Assembly (NCBI GenBank): GCA_027924585.1
Contig: BSBM01000809.1
Location: 7,039,001 to 7,103,000 of the forward strand
DNA length: 64,000 bases
Reading direction: 5' to 3'
From: Larix kaempferi
Taxonomy: Eukaryota > Streptophyta > Pinopsida > Pinales > Pinaceae
Shown: in pieces, positions 35,040-46,723 of the stretch
Position numbering within the stretch: the first letter of the stretch is position 1
Layout of the letters: each line of letters begins with the position of its first letter
Notes under the pieces: model-generated
What the model was told of the DNA's origin: nothing
What the model saw: only the letters and a program-made list of their open reading frames with translations
Database searches by the model: none
Program-made: the position numbers and the translations under genes

Positions 35040-36774
35040 CTATTCATTTGTGTTTTTTACCCAAAGGAGACATTTTCACCCATTTAGGAGCAAGATTTCA
35101 AGGATCCATACCAGGAGTTCTGGGACACCATTTCGACAGCCGTCTGCGCCAGGTAAGAGTGCTTGAGCCCCTCTTTCATTTTATGTAAGAATTTTTTGCT
35201 TTCACCAGGAAAAATTTGATTTTTTAGTGAGCCCTTTTGAGCAAGAATCGCCCTTCACACTACCGCGTGGGGGCCCTATCGAAAAATGCGGTACTGTGTA
35301 ACAGTACCGTGCTGTATCCCCAAACCGAGGCACGGTAGTGTGGACTGCCGCACAGTAGGATATCCCTCAGACGCGGCACAGGCGAATTTTGAGTTTAAAA
35401 AATCAAATTTTCTCCAATTTTCTGCTGGAACTAAGTTGTTAAATAGTTACTAATTGTTTTGTTTGCCCTTTTGCAGGGATTTGCAACTTATTCGGAGCAA
35501 AATGGTAAGCTGGAAAGAGAGAGAGCACGAAGTGGATGATTTTGCAGCCGAAAATGACTTACCAACCGTGACCGCATTGCGAGGATGTGGTTTGCTAAAG
35601 TTCTTCAAAACCAAAGGGATTCGCCAGCAACCCAAGCTCCTTAGTCATCTTATCCAATTGTGGGACCCTGACATTCGAGCTTTCCAAGTGGGAGAGCATG
35701 TGCTTGAAATCCAACTCGAGGATATTTATTTCCTCACGGGCCTCTCGAAAAGAGGGGCCCGGGTGAACTTTACTGGATACTCAGCTTCAGAATCAAGCAC
35801 AAATGACTTGATTGCTCGGTATTGCCAGGCGGGTTCGAGTAAGAAAAGTGGGAAGGTGGCCATAAAGGAGGTCATAAATCTTCCTGTAAAAACTGTGTTA
35901 TTCACTATCACGCGTGCAGCGGGAAGCGTGAGTCCACATCAGGCATCCCGCACACAAGTGAATCTCGCAGCAGAGTGCATGGGAGGAACAGTTTTCAACT
36001 GGTGTGAGGCAGTGTTGTCCAATCTGAAAGAACAAGTGCACAAGTGTAGGACTGAGAAAAATACCCAGTTTGGCTATGGGAGCATCCTGGTCACTTTCTT
36101 TTTGGCGAGGGTGCCACTACTGCGTCCACAGATATCTATGCGCCCTCATCCACCTACTGAGCCATGGATGGCTCGATGGAGTGACTATGCTGGATGCCTC
36201 GGGGGACCTCAGCGGCTAGCCTTTGGCGAGGACTTCTTCTCTTGGCTAGAGGAGCAGATAGTCATGATTGATGACTATCCCTACTCAGGGGTAGATTTCC
36301 GTGAGGACATCGACTTGGCATTGTCGGAGGATGATGACTGAGATGACTCTGGTATGACCTTCATGGATATGTATTTTTCCTTTTTGAATATTTAATTTTT
36401 ATTGCTTTTTTATAATGTGTAAAAGACGCCTAATGTATATTCGCATGCATGTTGCAGACCGTGGACCACAGAGACCAGCTGGGTACTCTCCACTACGTCG
36501 TGGTGGTGTCGATCGTCAAGCTGTTCCTGACGAAGAGGAAGATGAAGACGAGGCAGGAGGCGTTCGGGACATTGAGAGGAACCTGCAGGGATTGACTCAT
36601 GGTATCCCTGCTATGCGGATGGATGACGTCCCTTACCACCTCCAGCGGCATACTGTAGGTGTACCTGGTCGTATCAGTCGACTTCTTCGCAGGGTGGTTC
36701 GAGCTGTAGTGTGTTACCACCAGCAGCGGCAGGAGTCCGATGAGGGACATGATAGATCTCCTAGGTCTCCATAG
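35040..36774 (+). pseudogene. Antisense spliced gene in Tat-D, plant-mobile-domain-like protein
   Basis: This gene runs on the plus strand, opposite to Tat-D. Predicted structure: exon 1 about 35040-35152 (no ATG), intron 35153-35476 (GTAAGAG...TTGCAG), exon 2 35477-36351, intron 36352-36457 (GTATG...TTGCAG), exon 3 36458-36774. The likely start is ATG 35502 (MVSWKEREHEVDDF). Exon 2 has LLSHLIQLWDPDIRAFQVG, then LEIQLEDIYFLTGLSKRG, which resembles the plant mobile domain (W-D-P ... F ... LEDI ... L-GL), a domain shared by certain host proteins and transposons. Exon 3 adds an acidic run (DEEEDEDE) and ends in HDRSPRSP. A TGA at 36339-36341, ten bases before the second donor, would truncate the protein. 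The same third exon and intron occur in Tat-C. Function is unknown. The mobile-domain call is by pattern only. Confidence 0.7.
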
Positions 36775-36978
36775 ATGGTCCTTTGATCTTTTTGCGGCAT
36801 GTACACGATATGTAGGCTTTGAGGGCCAATTTTTGTATATGGGCTTTGATCCCCGATTTTGTCTTTGACACAAACTTTATGTATTTTTGAAAAAACACTC
36901 TTATATACAGTGATATGGACCTATTTTATGATCTAAATATTTACAATGACTTGTGCATTTTGTTTTTATATGATGCTT

Positions 36979-37392
36979 TTATGTATGGGCAAGATGCCAA
37001 TCCAAAATGTAATTAGCCAATGAATCGGCAATACAATTGAATTCTCTCGGTATGTGTTGATATGTGATAAAATTAAATGACCGTTCCAAGAGGTGTACTC
37101 TTCGAAATAAACGAAGTAATGTGGGATCGCGAACTGTGTAAACACGGTTTAAATGAGAAACCACGAGTTGGGAGTCTAAAAAGACTGATAAGTAGTCAAT
37201 CCCGAGTGAAGCAACCTCTGTCAAGAGACCAATGACTGCATGGTACTCTGCGATATTGTTGGTTGCAGGACCTAAACAATTGGCTCCTGAAGAAATCAAC
37301 TCGCTAGTGGGGGAATAGATCACCCATGCTGCGGAAGCAAGATTCCGGGTATATCGGCTTGCACCGTCGGCGAATCCAAAGTAGGCAGACAT
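36979..37392 (-). CDS. Second (archaeal-type) RNase H of Tat-D
   Basis: An intact 137-residue RNase H on the coding strand of Tat-D, starting at ATG 37392 about 120 bases after the integrase stop. All four catalytic acidic residues are visible: D9 in FADGAS, E49 in NIAEYHA, D73 in FLDSQL and D123 in CIADSLAN. The FADGAS...NIAEY...LDSQL pattern is that of the additional RNase H acquired by the Tat lineage. It would degrade the RNA of the RNA-DNA hybrid during reverse transcription, and the usual RNase H in this element lacks key residues. It has a different frame or spacing from the integrase, so how it is translated (separate start, splicing or shift) is not clear. It lies tail-to-tail with the antisense gene. 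Confidence 0.88.
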   Translation of the reverse strand: MSAYFGFADGASRYTRNLASAAWVIYSPTSELISSGANCLGPATNNIAEYHAVIGLLTEVASLGIDYLSVFLDSQLVVSHLNRVYTVRDPTLLRLFRRVHLLERSFNFITYQHIPREFNCIADSLANYILDWHLAHT

Positions 37393-37514
37393 CTGCGCAT
37401 AAAGTCACGAGTCAAAGTAAGAGTGGATACATGAGGTCCACGCGTACACTAAAAAAGAAAGCAAAAAGCAGACTAAGTACATTATGTACAACAAGTAACC
37501 CGCGTAGGGTAACC

Positions 37515-38186
37515 TTACGCGTAGAAACGTTTGAGGTATAACCCGTTGCGGGGCCGTGCCAATGGCGTACCATCACAATCGATTAGTTCATAGGCTCCTT
37601 TTTCTAAGACACGTTTTACAATGAAAGGGCCGTACCAAATAGATTCAAGTTTACCTTTTCCAAGCTTATCATGCATCTGATCATATGTGAGCACAAGGTC
37701 ACCCTCATTGAAGATCCGAGGTTGAACGGATTTGTCGTATTGAGCTTTGACACATTTTTTGTGAGCTTCATTAGACAAAGCGGCGTCGCGGCGGGTTTCA
37801 TCTAGCTTAGCTAGGTATAGAAACCGTTCCTCTTCGGAAGTAGTGTGTGGAAGTAGCTCTATGGCTATCTTGAGTGATGGAATTTCACAATCAATCGGGA
37901 GAATGGCTTCTAGGCCGTACACCAGTTGAAACGGTGTAAACCCAGTAGCACTTTTCACTGAGGTCCAGTAGGCCCATAGTGCTGAGAATAGAGCTGAGTG
38001 CCAATTAGATTTCTGGGTACCCACAATGCGCTGAATCATTCGTTTCAGGACTTTATTAATGGCTTCAACTTGGCCATTAGCTTGTGGGTAATACGGGGTT
38101 GAGTTTTCGTGGCGAAAACCCAGTTTGGCACTTAGTTCTTCGATCATATGGTTCCTGAAATGGGAACCATGATCGGTCACAATAGA
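37515..38186 (-). pseudogene. Tat-D integrase C-terminal half
   Basis: Follows a single TAG (38187-38189) in the same frame as the RT segment. It starts SIVTDHGSHF with the second integrase Asp, has the catalytic Glu in NGQVEAINKVLKRMI, then the SPFQLVYG-like segment (TPFQLVYGLEAILP) and the C-terminal domain (DKLGKGKLESIWYGPFIVKRVLEKGAYEL). Ends TAA right after LYLKRFYA. If the TAG were absent, the integrase would be complete with D-D-E. Confidence 0.9.
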
Positions 38187-40424
38187 CTATGGGACACCGA
38201 ATCTAGCTATGATATGATTGAATATGAACTGTGCTGTTGTTTTGCCATCTTCAGCATATGTAGGCATCGCTTCAGCCCATTTTGTAAAATAGTCGACAGC
38301 TACTATGACATAGCTATGCCCCCCGGCTGAAGTGGGCTTACAGTGCATAAAATCGATGCCCCATTTGGAAAAGGGGCCGGCGGCAATGACAGGATGGAGT
38401 GGAGCAGGATGCGAGCATGCTTTGCTATGAAAGAATTGACATGGCGGACACTTCTTGACTGTTTCAATGCAGTCTTTGAAAATTGAGGGCCAGAAGTATC
38501 CTGCTCGCAGTATTTTCTGGGCCGTAGCCATCCCAGAGAGATGACCACCACATGCTCCAGCGTGGCAGTCGTTGAGAACACGTTCCGCTTCATCTAAGGT
38601 CAAACAGCGTCGAAGGACAGTGTCGACACCACGTTGATACAGAGTATCGTTCACTATAAGGTAGTATTTTGCGTGATGTCTGATACGTCGTCGTTCATCG
38701 CGGGTGAGATCGGGACGGAAGCGTTGGGTTTGGAGATATAAGAGAATATCCCCATACCACGGATCATACGTGCTAATGAGAAACAATGATTCATCGGGAA
38801 GAGAATCAATGAGCTCAGATTGCTCAGTAGCACGGGGCAGGTTACAAATTAACTCAGCGAAGACCAGAGATTTCTTAGACTTGGCTTTGACAAATTCCAA
38901 GTCAAACTCTTGAAGGATGACAATCCAATGGGAGTACTTGCCCCCAAGCACTTGTCGTGTGAGGATATAGTACATTGTATTGAAATTGGCGATGACGGTG
39001 GTCCGGCGGAGTAAGATGTAGTGACGGAATCTCTGGACAGCAAATACTGTTGCCAGAGCCATCTTTTCAACATGTGAGTAGCGAGTTTCAGAGTCAAGAA
39101 GGCTCTTGCTGAGATAGTACACCACATGTTCTATGTCGTTGTGGTCTTCCTGGACTAACACCATACCAATGGTGGAAATCGAGGCTGCGAGATAAAGGAT
39201 GTAGTCCTGTGTGTAATTGGGGGGTTGAATCACAGGATCTTTGGTTAAGGCTGCCTTTAAATTGTCAAAGGAGCGTTGGGCTTCGTCATCCCATATGAAG
39301 GGAACATTCTTCTTGAGAAGCCGCATGTAGCCTTTTGTTATCTCGGACAGATTGCAGATAAAACGGCGTAGAAAGTTTGCATGCCCTTGCAAACATTGAA
39401 GTTCTGGAATATTGGTAGGTGAAGGCAGGGCTATGATAGATGCTACCTTTGCGGGATCTAGACGTATCCCGTCTTTGGAGACTATGAAGCCCAACATTTT
39501 TCCGGCTTCTACACAGAAGACGCACTTATGCGGGTTCAAACGTATATTGTAGCGCCGGCACCTTTCGAAAATGGCACTCAAGTGGTCTGGATGGTCTTCT
39601 CGAGTCCGAGAATGAGCGGGAAGATCATCAAGATATGGCTCTACGATATGTTTGATGTCATGGAATGCGTAGGACATCGCCCGTTGGAAAGTTGCCCCGG
39701 CATTTTTCAGGCCAAAAGGTAACTTTCGATATGCAAAGATCCCCCAAGGGCAGATAAAGGCCGTTTTGTGCTGGTCTGCTGGGAGGATATCGATCTGATT
39801 ATAGCCAGAGAAGCCATCCATAAATGAAAAGATAACACTTCCGGCACAGTTATCGATGATCTGGTCGATAAACGAAGTTGGGTAGTTGTCCTTGGGACAA
39901 GCCTTTTTCAAATCACGGTAATCAACACAGACTCTAATCGTTCCCTGTTCCTTGGCTACGGGAACGATATTGGATACCCATTCTGTCAATGGGACAGGAT
40001 AGATAAAACCAGCACGCAAAAGTTTTTCAACTTCTGCTTTAATGGCGGCTGCCTTACGAGGATGAACGGGTCGAAGCTTTTGCCGAACAGGTCGGGCGCC
40101 AGGGAAAGTTGGAATTTCGTGGACCACAATCGACGGGTCAATCCCTGGCATCTCTTCATAACTCCAAGCAAAAACATCGCGAAAAGTTTTAAAGTAGGCA
40201 CTATAGAACTCCGTTTCGAGGGGAGTACATGTTTTGCCAATGTGTACGTTTTCCACGATACCAGGCTTCACTGAAATATCGATGGGAGTGGTTGCCATAA
40301 GGTTGGCCAAGTTTCCTTCAGAAAATACCTCGTCGAGGGAAGTGGGGAACTTGGTTTGAACCATCCCAAGTGAAGCACTAGATTTGGTATCAGGCTCAAG
40401 TGACTGAATGGTGGGGAATGAAGA
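38187..40424 (-). pseudogene. Tat-D RT, degenerate RNase H and integrase N-terminal half
   Basis: 725 residues from ATG 40364, in the same frame as gag upstream. RT motifs: VDYRDLKKACPKDNYP (148-162), FMDGFSGYNQI (181-191), LPFGLKNAGATFQRAM and the active site YLDD (244-247). The following RNase H is recognisable (LYLAASISTIGMVLVQED, YSHVEKMAL, LRHYIL-like) but the first catalytic Asp is replaced (AASIS) and the middle TD motif is absent, as in other Tat elements. Integrase zinc finger H601, H608, C639, C642 is complete, and the first catalytic Asp is D671 in KWGIDFM. It ends at TAG 38187-38189 in the middle of integrase. This looks like a C-to-T change of a Gln codon. Confidence 0.92.
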
Positions 40425-43400
40425 TCAATGATGAAAATCTCCCCATGGTGGCTCATCACCGCACATAACCTCTATGATTGATTCGTCAGTGGGAAAAATC
40501 AAGTTGAGAGGATCAAAAAATGGTGGGTGTGGATGAGTTTCAGTCGAGAGCTGTGCAACGGTGTGATCAGTAGAACAGTCGACCCAATCTGTGGCTGATT
40601 GGATCGCGTCATATGCTGCAAGGTTTCTGTTCAAAGGCATGGAATTGCCATAGCCTTGAATCTGAGTGGGACTCGGAATCACCCATGCATCATCGGAAGG
40701 GGTGACATGCGATGAAATCATGTTGACTGGTTGGAGATGGGTTCCCAGCTCTGGAAAAACTCCAATGAGGGAAGAATCCTTCATGAGACCAACACCTATG
40801 TCTTGGAACCGGTACCGAGGTTGATCCAATAACGGGATGGTATTGGTGGAGTTCAGGTGGGAGTCTGGGATACAGTAATCCAGTTGATCAATAGTGACAA
40901 TTTTCCCTTCATGAGGAAATTGTACAATCCGGAAGACTGTAGATGCTATGGCGGTCATGGCATAGAACCAGTTCCGACCAAGTAGGAGATTGTAATCCAA
41001 AGGTGCATCTACGACTTCGATGTGTACGGATACTGTTTTGCCCCCAAGTTCAACACCGATTGAGGGAATGAGTCCATATGGTTGAAAACCATGTCCATCA
41101 AATGCCCTAAGAGTAGTAGGAGAAGTTGTGACCTCGGGTGAGCCTAAGGCTCTCCCGCAGTTCAAAGACATAATCGACGTGGAAGCACCTTCATCTAACA
41201 CAGTGCGGTGGATGAAATTTCCATGGATTTTTGTATGCACCTGGAAGGCTAACTGATGAGAAAGCCTAGGTTTGGCGTGTTCCAAGTTAAACATGATAGA
41301 GTTTGAAGTATCTGGGTCCAGTGCCCCCAGTGCTGAAAGTAGGGTTCTGCGCTGCGTGGGGCAGTGTTGGAGAACCTCGAGAGTCGACATAGCGCAAGGT
41401 GCTTGAGCTAAATCCTCAACAATGTTGTAGTTTTGGGCAGCTCTCGCATTCGGATTAAATGTCGCCTTTCGTATGGTGCCCTTGGGTGGGCGTAGCACTG
41501 TGTCCATGAGTGGTCTCTCGATATGGAGATGACCGTTAGGGGGGGGGATAGGAATCGGATCTTCAACAGGAGATTTGCCTTTGGCTATCTCCGATTGTTT
41601 GTTTGAACTTGGAGGGTTGTCATAAGTCTTTGAACGAGTGGTGATATTAATCTCCTCATTACTTGTCATTAGGATTTCGTGGTTTGTGGACGTCTCTCCA
41701 CGGGAGGGATTGGTCGGGTTGCCCCCTTGTGGGGATTCTTGGGCAACCATTTGCTGTTGCTGTTGGGGGAAAGGGTCAGTTAGCACTACCGGGCGAGAGG
41801 ATCCTTTAACGAACTTGTTGACCTCATCCTTGTAGGGACAGTCACGCGTATAATGATCATCTTGACAAATCAGGCAGGGAAACTTAGCTTTTTGACGTGG
41901 TTTCTGGTCATTCTGGGTAGGTTGTGGCTTGGGGTTCTCCTGCTGGTTCTTCTTGGGTTTGCCACGATTGTTTTTCTTCTTTCCTCCGGATGGTTGGGAC
42001 GTAGATTGAACTGCGTTCACTTCGGAGGAGACAGCAGGAGAGGTGGAAGCTTTTGAAGCGGCCTGGGTAAAAGCGGGGGAAGCAGAAGCTTGTTGTCCCG
42101 TCGAGCTGGTAGCAGGCTGAGCCTTGACTGAACCAACAATACCATCAATGGGTGGTTCAGTGGTAGGCTTTGTTGGATCAGTGTGAACGCGGGAGGCATG
42201 TGGAAGAAGTTCATGTAAAGTACCGGATTGAGTATATACCAAATCCATGTATTGTGCTGCTGAGATGGCTTGTTCTTCTGTAACCGGTCCGCGCATAGCA
42301 ATGTCTCTGGCTATGGGAGGCAAAAAGGATTTTGTAAACCAATCAGCAAGTAGCTGATCCAGAATAGGTGCCTTTATTAGCCTACGGCGTCTTTGCCACT
42401 CGTGGATGTGATCCGAAATATGTGTGGAAGTGGTTTGACGCAGTGAAGTTAGCAGTTCTGTTCCAGTCTCATACCGGATGGGGAACTGGAAATGTGTCAG
42501 AAACTGCATAGCCAAAGTGTTGAAATCACGAAAAGAGTGTTGTGGCAGCTCGATATACCATTTTGCTGCCATTCCGGTGAGCGTGCGTTGGAAGAGCCGA
42601 AGTCGGATGGAATCATCCATCAAGGAGTTGGATGAACACCAAAGATGGAAGGTCATCACATGGTTCTTGGGGTCTTCCCCAGGATTGGCATCGAACTTAG
42701 GAATGTCCGATGGTAGTTTGGCTGGAATAGGTGGCCAGTGAGGTTCATGCCATATAGGATCGTTGATAAGCCTCGACAAATCAGGTAGATCAAGTGTGGC
42801 CAAAAAGGGAAGTTGACGGTTGGTCTGCAGGAATGAGTAATAACCATGTGGTGCCGAGAACCCTGGAGGGCCCTGCATAGCATACTGTTGTGTGTTATAC
42901 CCATATGAGTTTCCCGCGGGATACTGCTGGAAATTCTGTGGATGGTAAGCCATCTGGTTAACTGGTTGATTGTAAGCAACTGGTTGGTGAGTGTTCTGCT
43001 GAGTGGGTATAGTACCTTGGGGTTGTTGGAACCCAGGACAATTTGATGTTCCTTGTTGGGGAAAAGTTCCCTGGAATTGTTGTGTTCCAGGGATGTTACC
43101 ACTATACTGTGTAAGTGGAGGGTTTCCCATAGCAGGGTTGGGGGGTGGCTGCGACGGTGGTGTCCATGGAAGGCTCGTTCCTACTTGAGGAGCGAGTGGG
43201 AATTGGAGTGATGGGTTCCATGGAGTTGTAGCAGCTGAAGGGTAAGGGAAACCAGAATTCACGTTGGGGGGAATCTGAGATTGCCCCCCAGCTTGATTCC
43301 AGTTTCCAAAAAGTGAGTACCCCCCACTCTGTGGGATTTGAGTATCCCAAGAAGGAAGTATGCCTGACAGGGGTTGTTGAGAGTAAGGTCTGGTTGGAAC

Positions 43401-44411
43401 ACCGGAATAAGGTTGCCCACTACCAGGTGGATTGTACATACCGAACTGAGTAGACGCTGCTGGTTGGGAGGTTTGTTGGAACGAGCCAATAGGTTGTCCA
43501 CCAGTAGTTAGGTTGGATGGCCCTATATGAGGAGGCTGTTGACTGGGAACTGGGTTCCCAGCAAAAGGTTGTCCTCCAACTGGTTGGGTTGATGGCCCAC
43601 CAGTTGGAGGTTGTTGACTCGGAACAGGGTTCCCAACAAAAGGTTGTCCACCTACTGGTTGGGTTGATGGCCCACCAGGGGGAATTTGGTAGTTAGAGTT
43701 GGGGACCACTGTAATCGGTTGTCCACCTCCTGAAATAGTGTAAATGGTGGCTGAGGGTGATCCTCCGGTCCAACCGGAAGATCCAACAGTGTGACTAAGC
43801 GTTCTTCTGCCGCTGGTCAAATATGATAATGTGGATTGGCCAACGGCACCAAAAGTACCGATTTGCGGAGGGGGTCGTCCATATCGAACAGGTGAGGACG
43901 GGGAAAAAACTGGGTTATCCCTCATAGAATGTGCACCAAATATAGGTGATGACAGCAAATGCGGGGAATTTATCCCAGGGGTATTAGCGTCTTCCATGAC
44001 ATGTTCAATGGTAGGAGGACCCTCGAAAACTGGGTCCGAGTTCATGTCCTGGAAAAGGTTTTGGGGATCCGACAGGAACCTAGGTATGGTAACATCCGAA
44101 GGACCTGTGCCGTCTGCAAAGGAGTGTCGAAACTCCGTGCTAGACGGGATGTTGGGATCCCTATAGTTAGAAGGACGAGTGTCAGGGGGATATCGAGAGG
44201 ATGACGAGAGCATTTGCTCTATGCTGCGTCTAAACCGTGCCGATGCTAACGGAGAGTTCGCTAGGCTAACCATACTAGACTGGATGGAAGCCATGATTTC
44301 ATGTCCCGGAGGGAGGTTGGGTAGAGCTGTAGTACGAGGTATGTTGCTAGAAGAACTTGTCTCCTGAGGATGAACACTGGGTGACGTAGTGATAACAGGT
44401 GGAAGATCCGC
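40425..44411 (-). pseudogene. Tat-D Gag and protease
   Basis: Open for 1329 codons; the first ATG (44294) gives 1289 residues. From about residue 100 to 500 it is very rich in Pro, Gln, Gly and Ser with repeated modules (GGQPF-GNPVPSQQPP). The capsid region spans about 510-690 (IPKFDANPGEDPKNHVMTFH, RLRLFQRTLTGMAAKWYIELP, AMQFLTHFQFP). The zinc knuckle CLICQDDHYTRDC (CX2CX3HX4C) is at about 806-818. The protease motif is DEGAST at about 1030, where most retroelements have D-S/T-G, followed by LLGRNWFYAM as the flap-region partner. It ends at TGA 40425-40427, after which the same frame stays open into RT. In Tat-C the matching codon is Arg, so TGA may be a CGA-to-TGA change or a real gag-pol boundary that is read through. 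Confidence 0.9.
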
Positions 44412-45026
44412 CTAGGAAGTGATGAAACCATAATCAGGTTCAAAGGGTGTGTCAGGAAGTCGGGTATCTTCAACGATTTCAACGTACCCGCCTGGGACTG
44501 AAATCAAGCCAGGTATGTCCTGGTCGAACCCTTCTATGGTGTTAACAGATCCGTCTGTATCATTGTGAAGAGTGTCTGATGGACGGGAAGTGCTGACATC
44601 CGGTAGAAGGATGACCTCGGGTCTAGTACTTTGGGTTGTAGTAGGTTCAGTTGCGGTAACTGTGTCCACTGTGACAGATAAATCTGGAATGACACTGGGT
44701 GAATTGACAGTGGAGGTCTCAGATATGCTAATGGTTGCAGATTCTGAGACTATGCTGTGAGTGGCAGTTACGGGTGGAACTGAAGCCGTTGTACGTATCG
44801 GTGGTGGAATGTTCCCTCGACCAGCACCGCGGCCAGGAGGAGCAGGAATGCATGATGCAGGCGGACCAGTAGTCCGTGGCGGTGGTGGTGGTGGAGGGCT
44901 TTGGCCCGGTTGTCTTCGTGATCTTCGTGGTAGATCTGAAATGATGACAGGAAAATGAAAATTGGGGGCAGTATCGTAAACAAAGAACTCAAAAACTCTA
45001 ATGCAACCGAGTGTGCAGAAGAGGAG
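44412..45026 (-). pseudogene. Tat-D N-terminal extension of the Gag frame
   Basis: The Gag frame stays open upstream of the TAG at 44412-44414 for about 205 codons, up to a stop near 45027, with no ATG near the front. It contains a polyproline run (about 44881-44895) and a Ser/Thr-rich part (DTVTATEPTTTQST). It may be the true start of Gag after a spliced or non-AUG start, or simply leader sequence that happens to be open. Confidence 0.45.
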
Positions 45027-45029
45027 CTA

Positions 45030-46723
45030 GAAAAGCAAGGCTCACAGGCCAAAAGAGCAAGCTCTAAAATCTATACTGAGACCGGTGTCTCAATAAGCGA
45101 GCTGAGCAACAAAAATGGCCAGAATTCCAACAAGCAGTCCCTATAAAGAAAAAATGACCCTCTACAAAGATGAGATAGCAGGCAAACTCCTAACTAAGAG
45201 CTGGAGACCTCAACAGGCTGTATCCTTCGTAAGGTGATGAAATCCAAGTCGAACAATACAACATGAGAGACCGATATAAGAAGGATATCCCTCTACCGAA
45301 AGGGATCCTAGGTAAAAGAGCCCTAGTAGAATAGATACTAAGCCACCTCGTTCATGACACGTCGGAAAAGGTTTTGGGCACTTCAGCCTTCCGAAGAAGA
45401 TAGTGATCGATGTTGCCTTAGGGCTAAGTGGAGTGTGGTATTCCACAGAGTCCGTCCGGTTCTCAATCTCGCGGCCGTTTAACCCCTGAAAGTTGGAAAC
45501 AGTCAGGAGGCCCCTCCACAAACTAGCTGTGACCGTGTCAATAAGTACTAGAGGATTTTAGTTCCCTAAAGACAACGACTATGTCTCAGATGAAAGCGAC
45601 AAGGGGGAATTATTTTGATGCCTATCCCCGGTGTCCTACCTAACTACCAAATTCTTTTGATTTCCTCAAGTGAGGTTAAAGTTGGTTTAATTAGGGTGAT
45701 TAATTTTAGTGGCTGTCTTACTCAATCGGGTAGTGGACGTGAAACTTGATGGTGTTATGACGACTCAAACCATGCAAATGAGAATGAATCACAGATAAGC
45801 CTTTGTCTTCGATGAAATCTAGCTAGGGTAAAGATAGAGGTTCTTCGATCAAATATGCATGAGACTTTTCACAAGCAAACATCAAAGCAAGAAATTTTTC
45901 CTTTTCGATTTATAAACAAAGCCAAACTGAAGTAAACACTCTTTTCAATGCACTGATTCTACAATCTGCAATGCTTCTACAACGAGAATTTATGTGGTAA
46001 CATCAACGGTTCATTTCCCTATGCAAAATACCACTAGACTTTTTCAATTTAAACAACAAAATTGCTCTCAACTAATGATCTTTTTAATTTACTGAAAATG
46101 ATAATGATAATATGACTGTAAAAACTACAGTATTCAGTAACAGAGAACACTGGTGTTGAGTTGGTTGTGGTGAAAAAATCAAGTCAATGCAATCAAACTG
46201 GAAAAATGACCCATATGTCAAAAGTGCCACTAATTCAATCAACAATCAAGCTCACAAACTGGGTAATAAGCACACCATGCAGACTGGAAATTAACCAGGA
46301 TGCTAACAGGCAACAGTAAAGACTACCTAAGGCAGAGAGAAACTCAGGAAACCAAGCAAGGATAAAAAAATTACAAATTTGCAGACACTACCGCGGGTCA
46401 GGGTCTGACTGTAGCGCGGCACTGGGACAGTACCGCTCTAGTACTAAGGCATAGAACGCGGTACTACCGCGTTGGAAGTAGTTCTGAGGGCGCGGTACTG
46501 TGGCAAGTGAAGGAAAAAGCGCAACATGAGAAGAAAAAATAAATTTTTCGGGGTTGTTGCTAACCCAGGGGACTCAGTGATCAAACAGGGAGAAAATCAC
46601 AGCGAGGAGTGGTGAATAAAGGTCAAGAAAGACCGAGATTCAAACTGGTTTGAAGTGCAATAAAACAAATCACAATCAGCAGATGAGTGACAGTGAACTG
46701 AATCAATCAAGCAGTAATCAAAA
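45030..46723 (-). other. Untranslated leader of Tat-D
   Basis: 1.7 kb between the primer site and gag with no coding signal. A cluster of GCGGTA/TACCGC motifs lies at 46384-46505, including a nearly uninterrupted palindrome at 46455-46473 (9-base arms AACGCGGTA and TACCGCGTT around one base). Confidence 0.7.

Noticed and set aside
44768-45052. Minus-strand open frame of 94 codons with a His run
   Set aside because: It overlaps the proline-rich open region of Tat-D in another frame; the His run is the polyproline-coding CCA/CAC repeat read out of frame.
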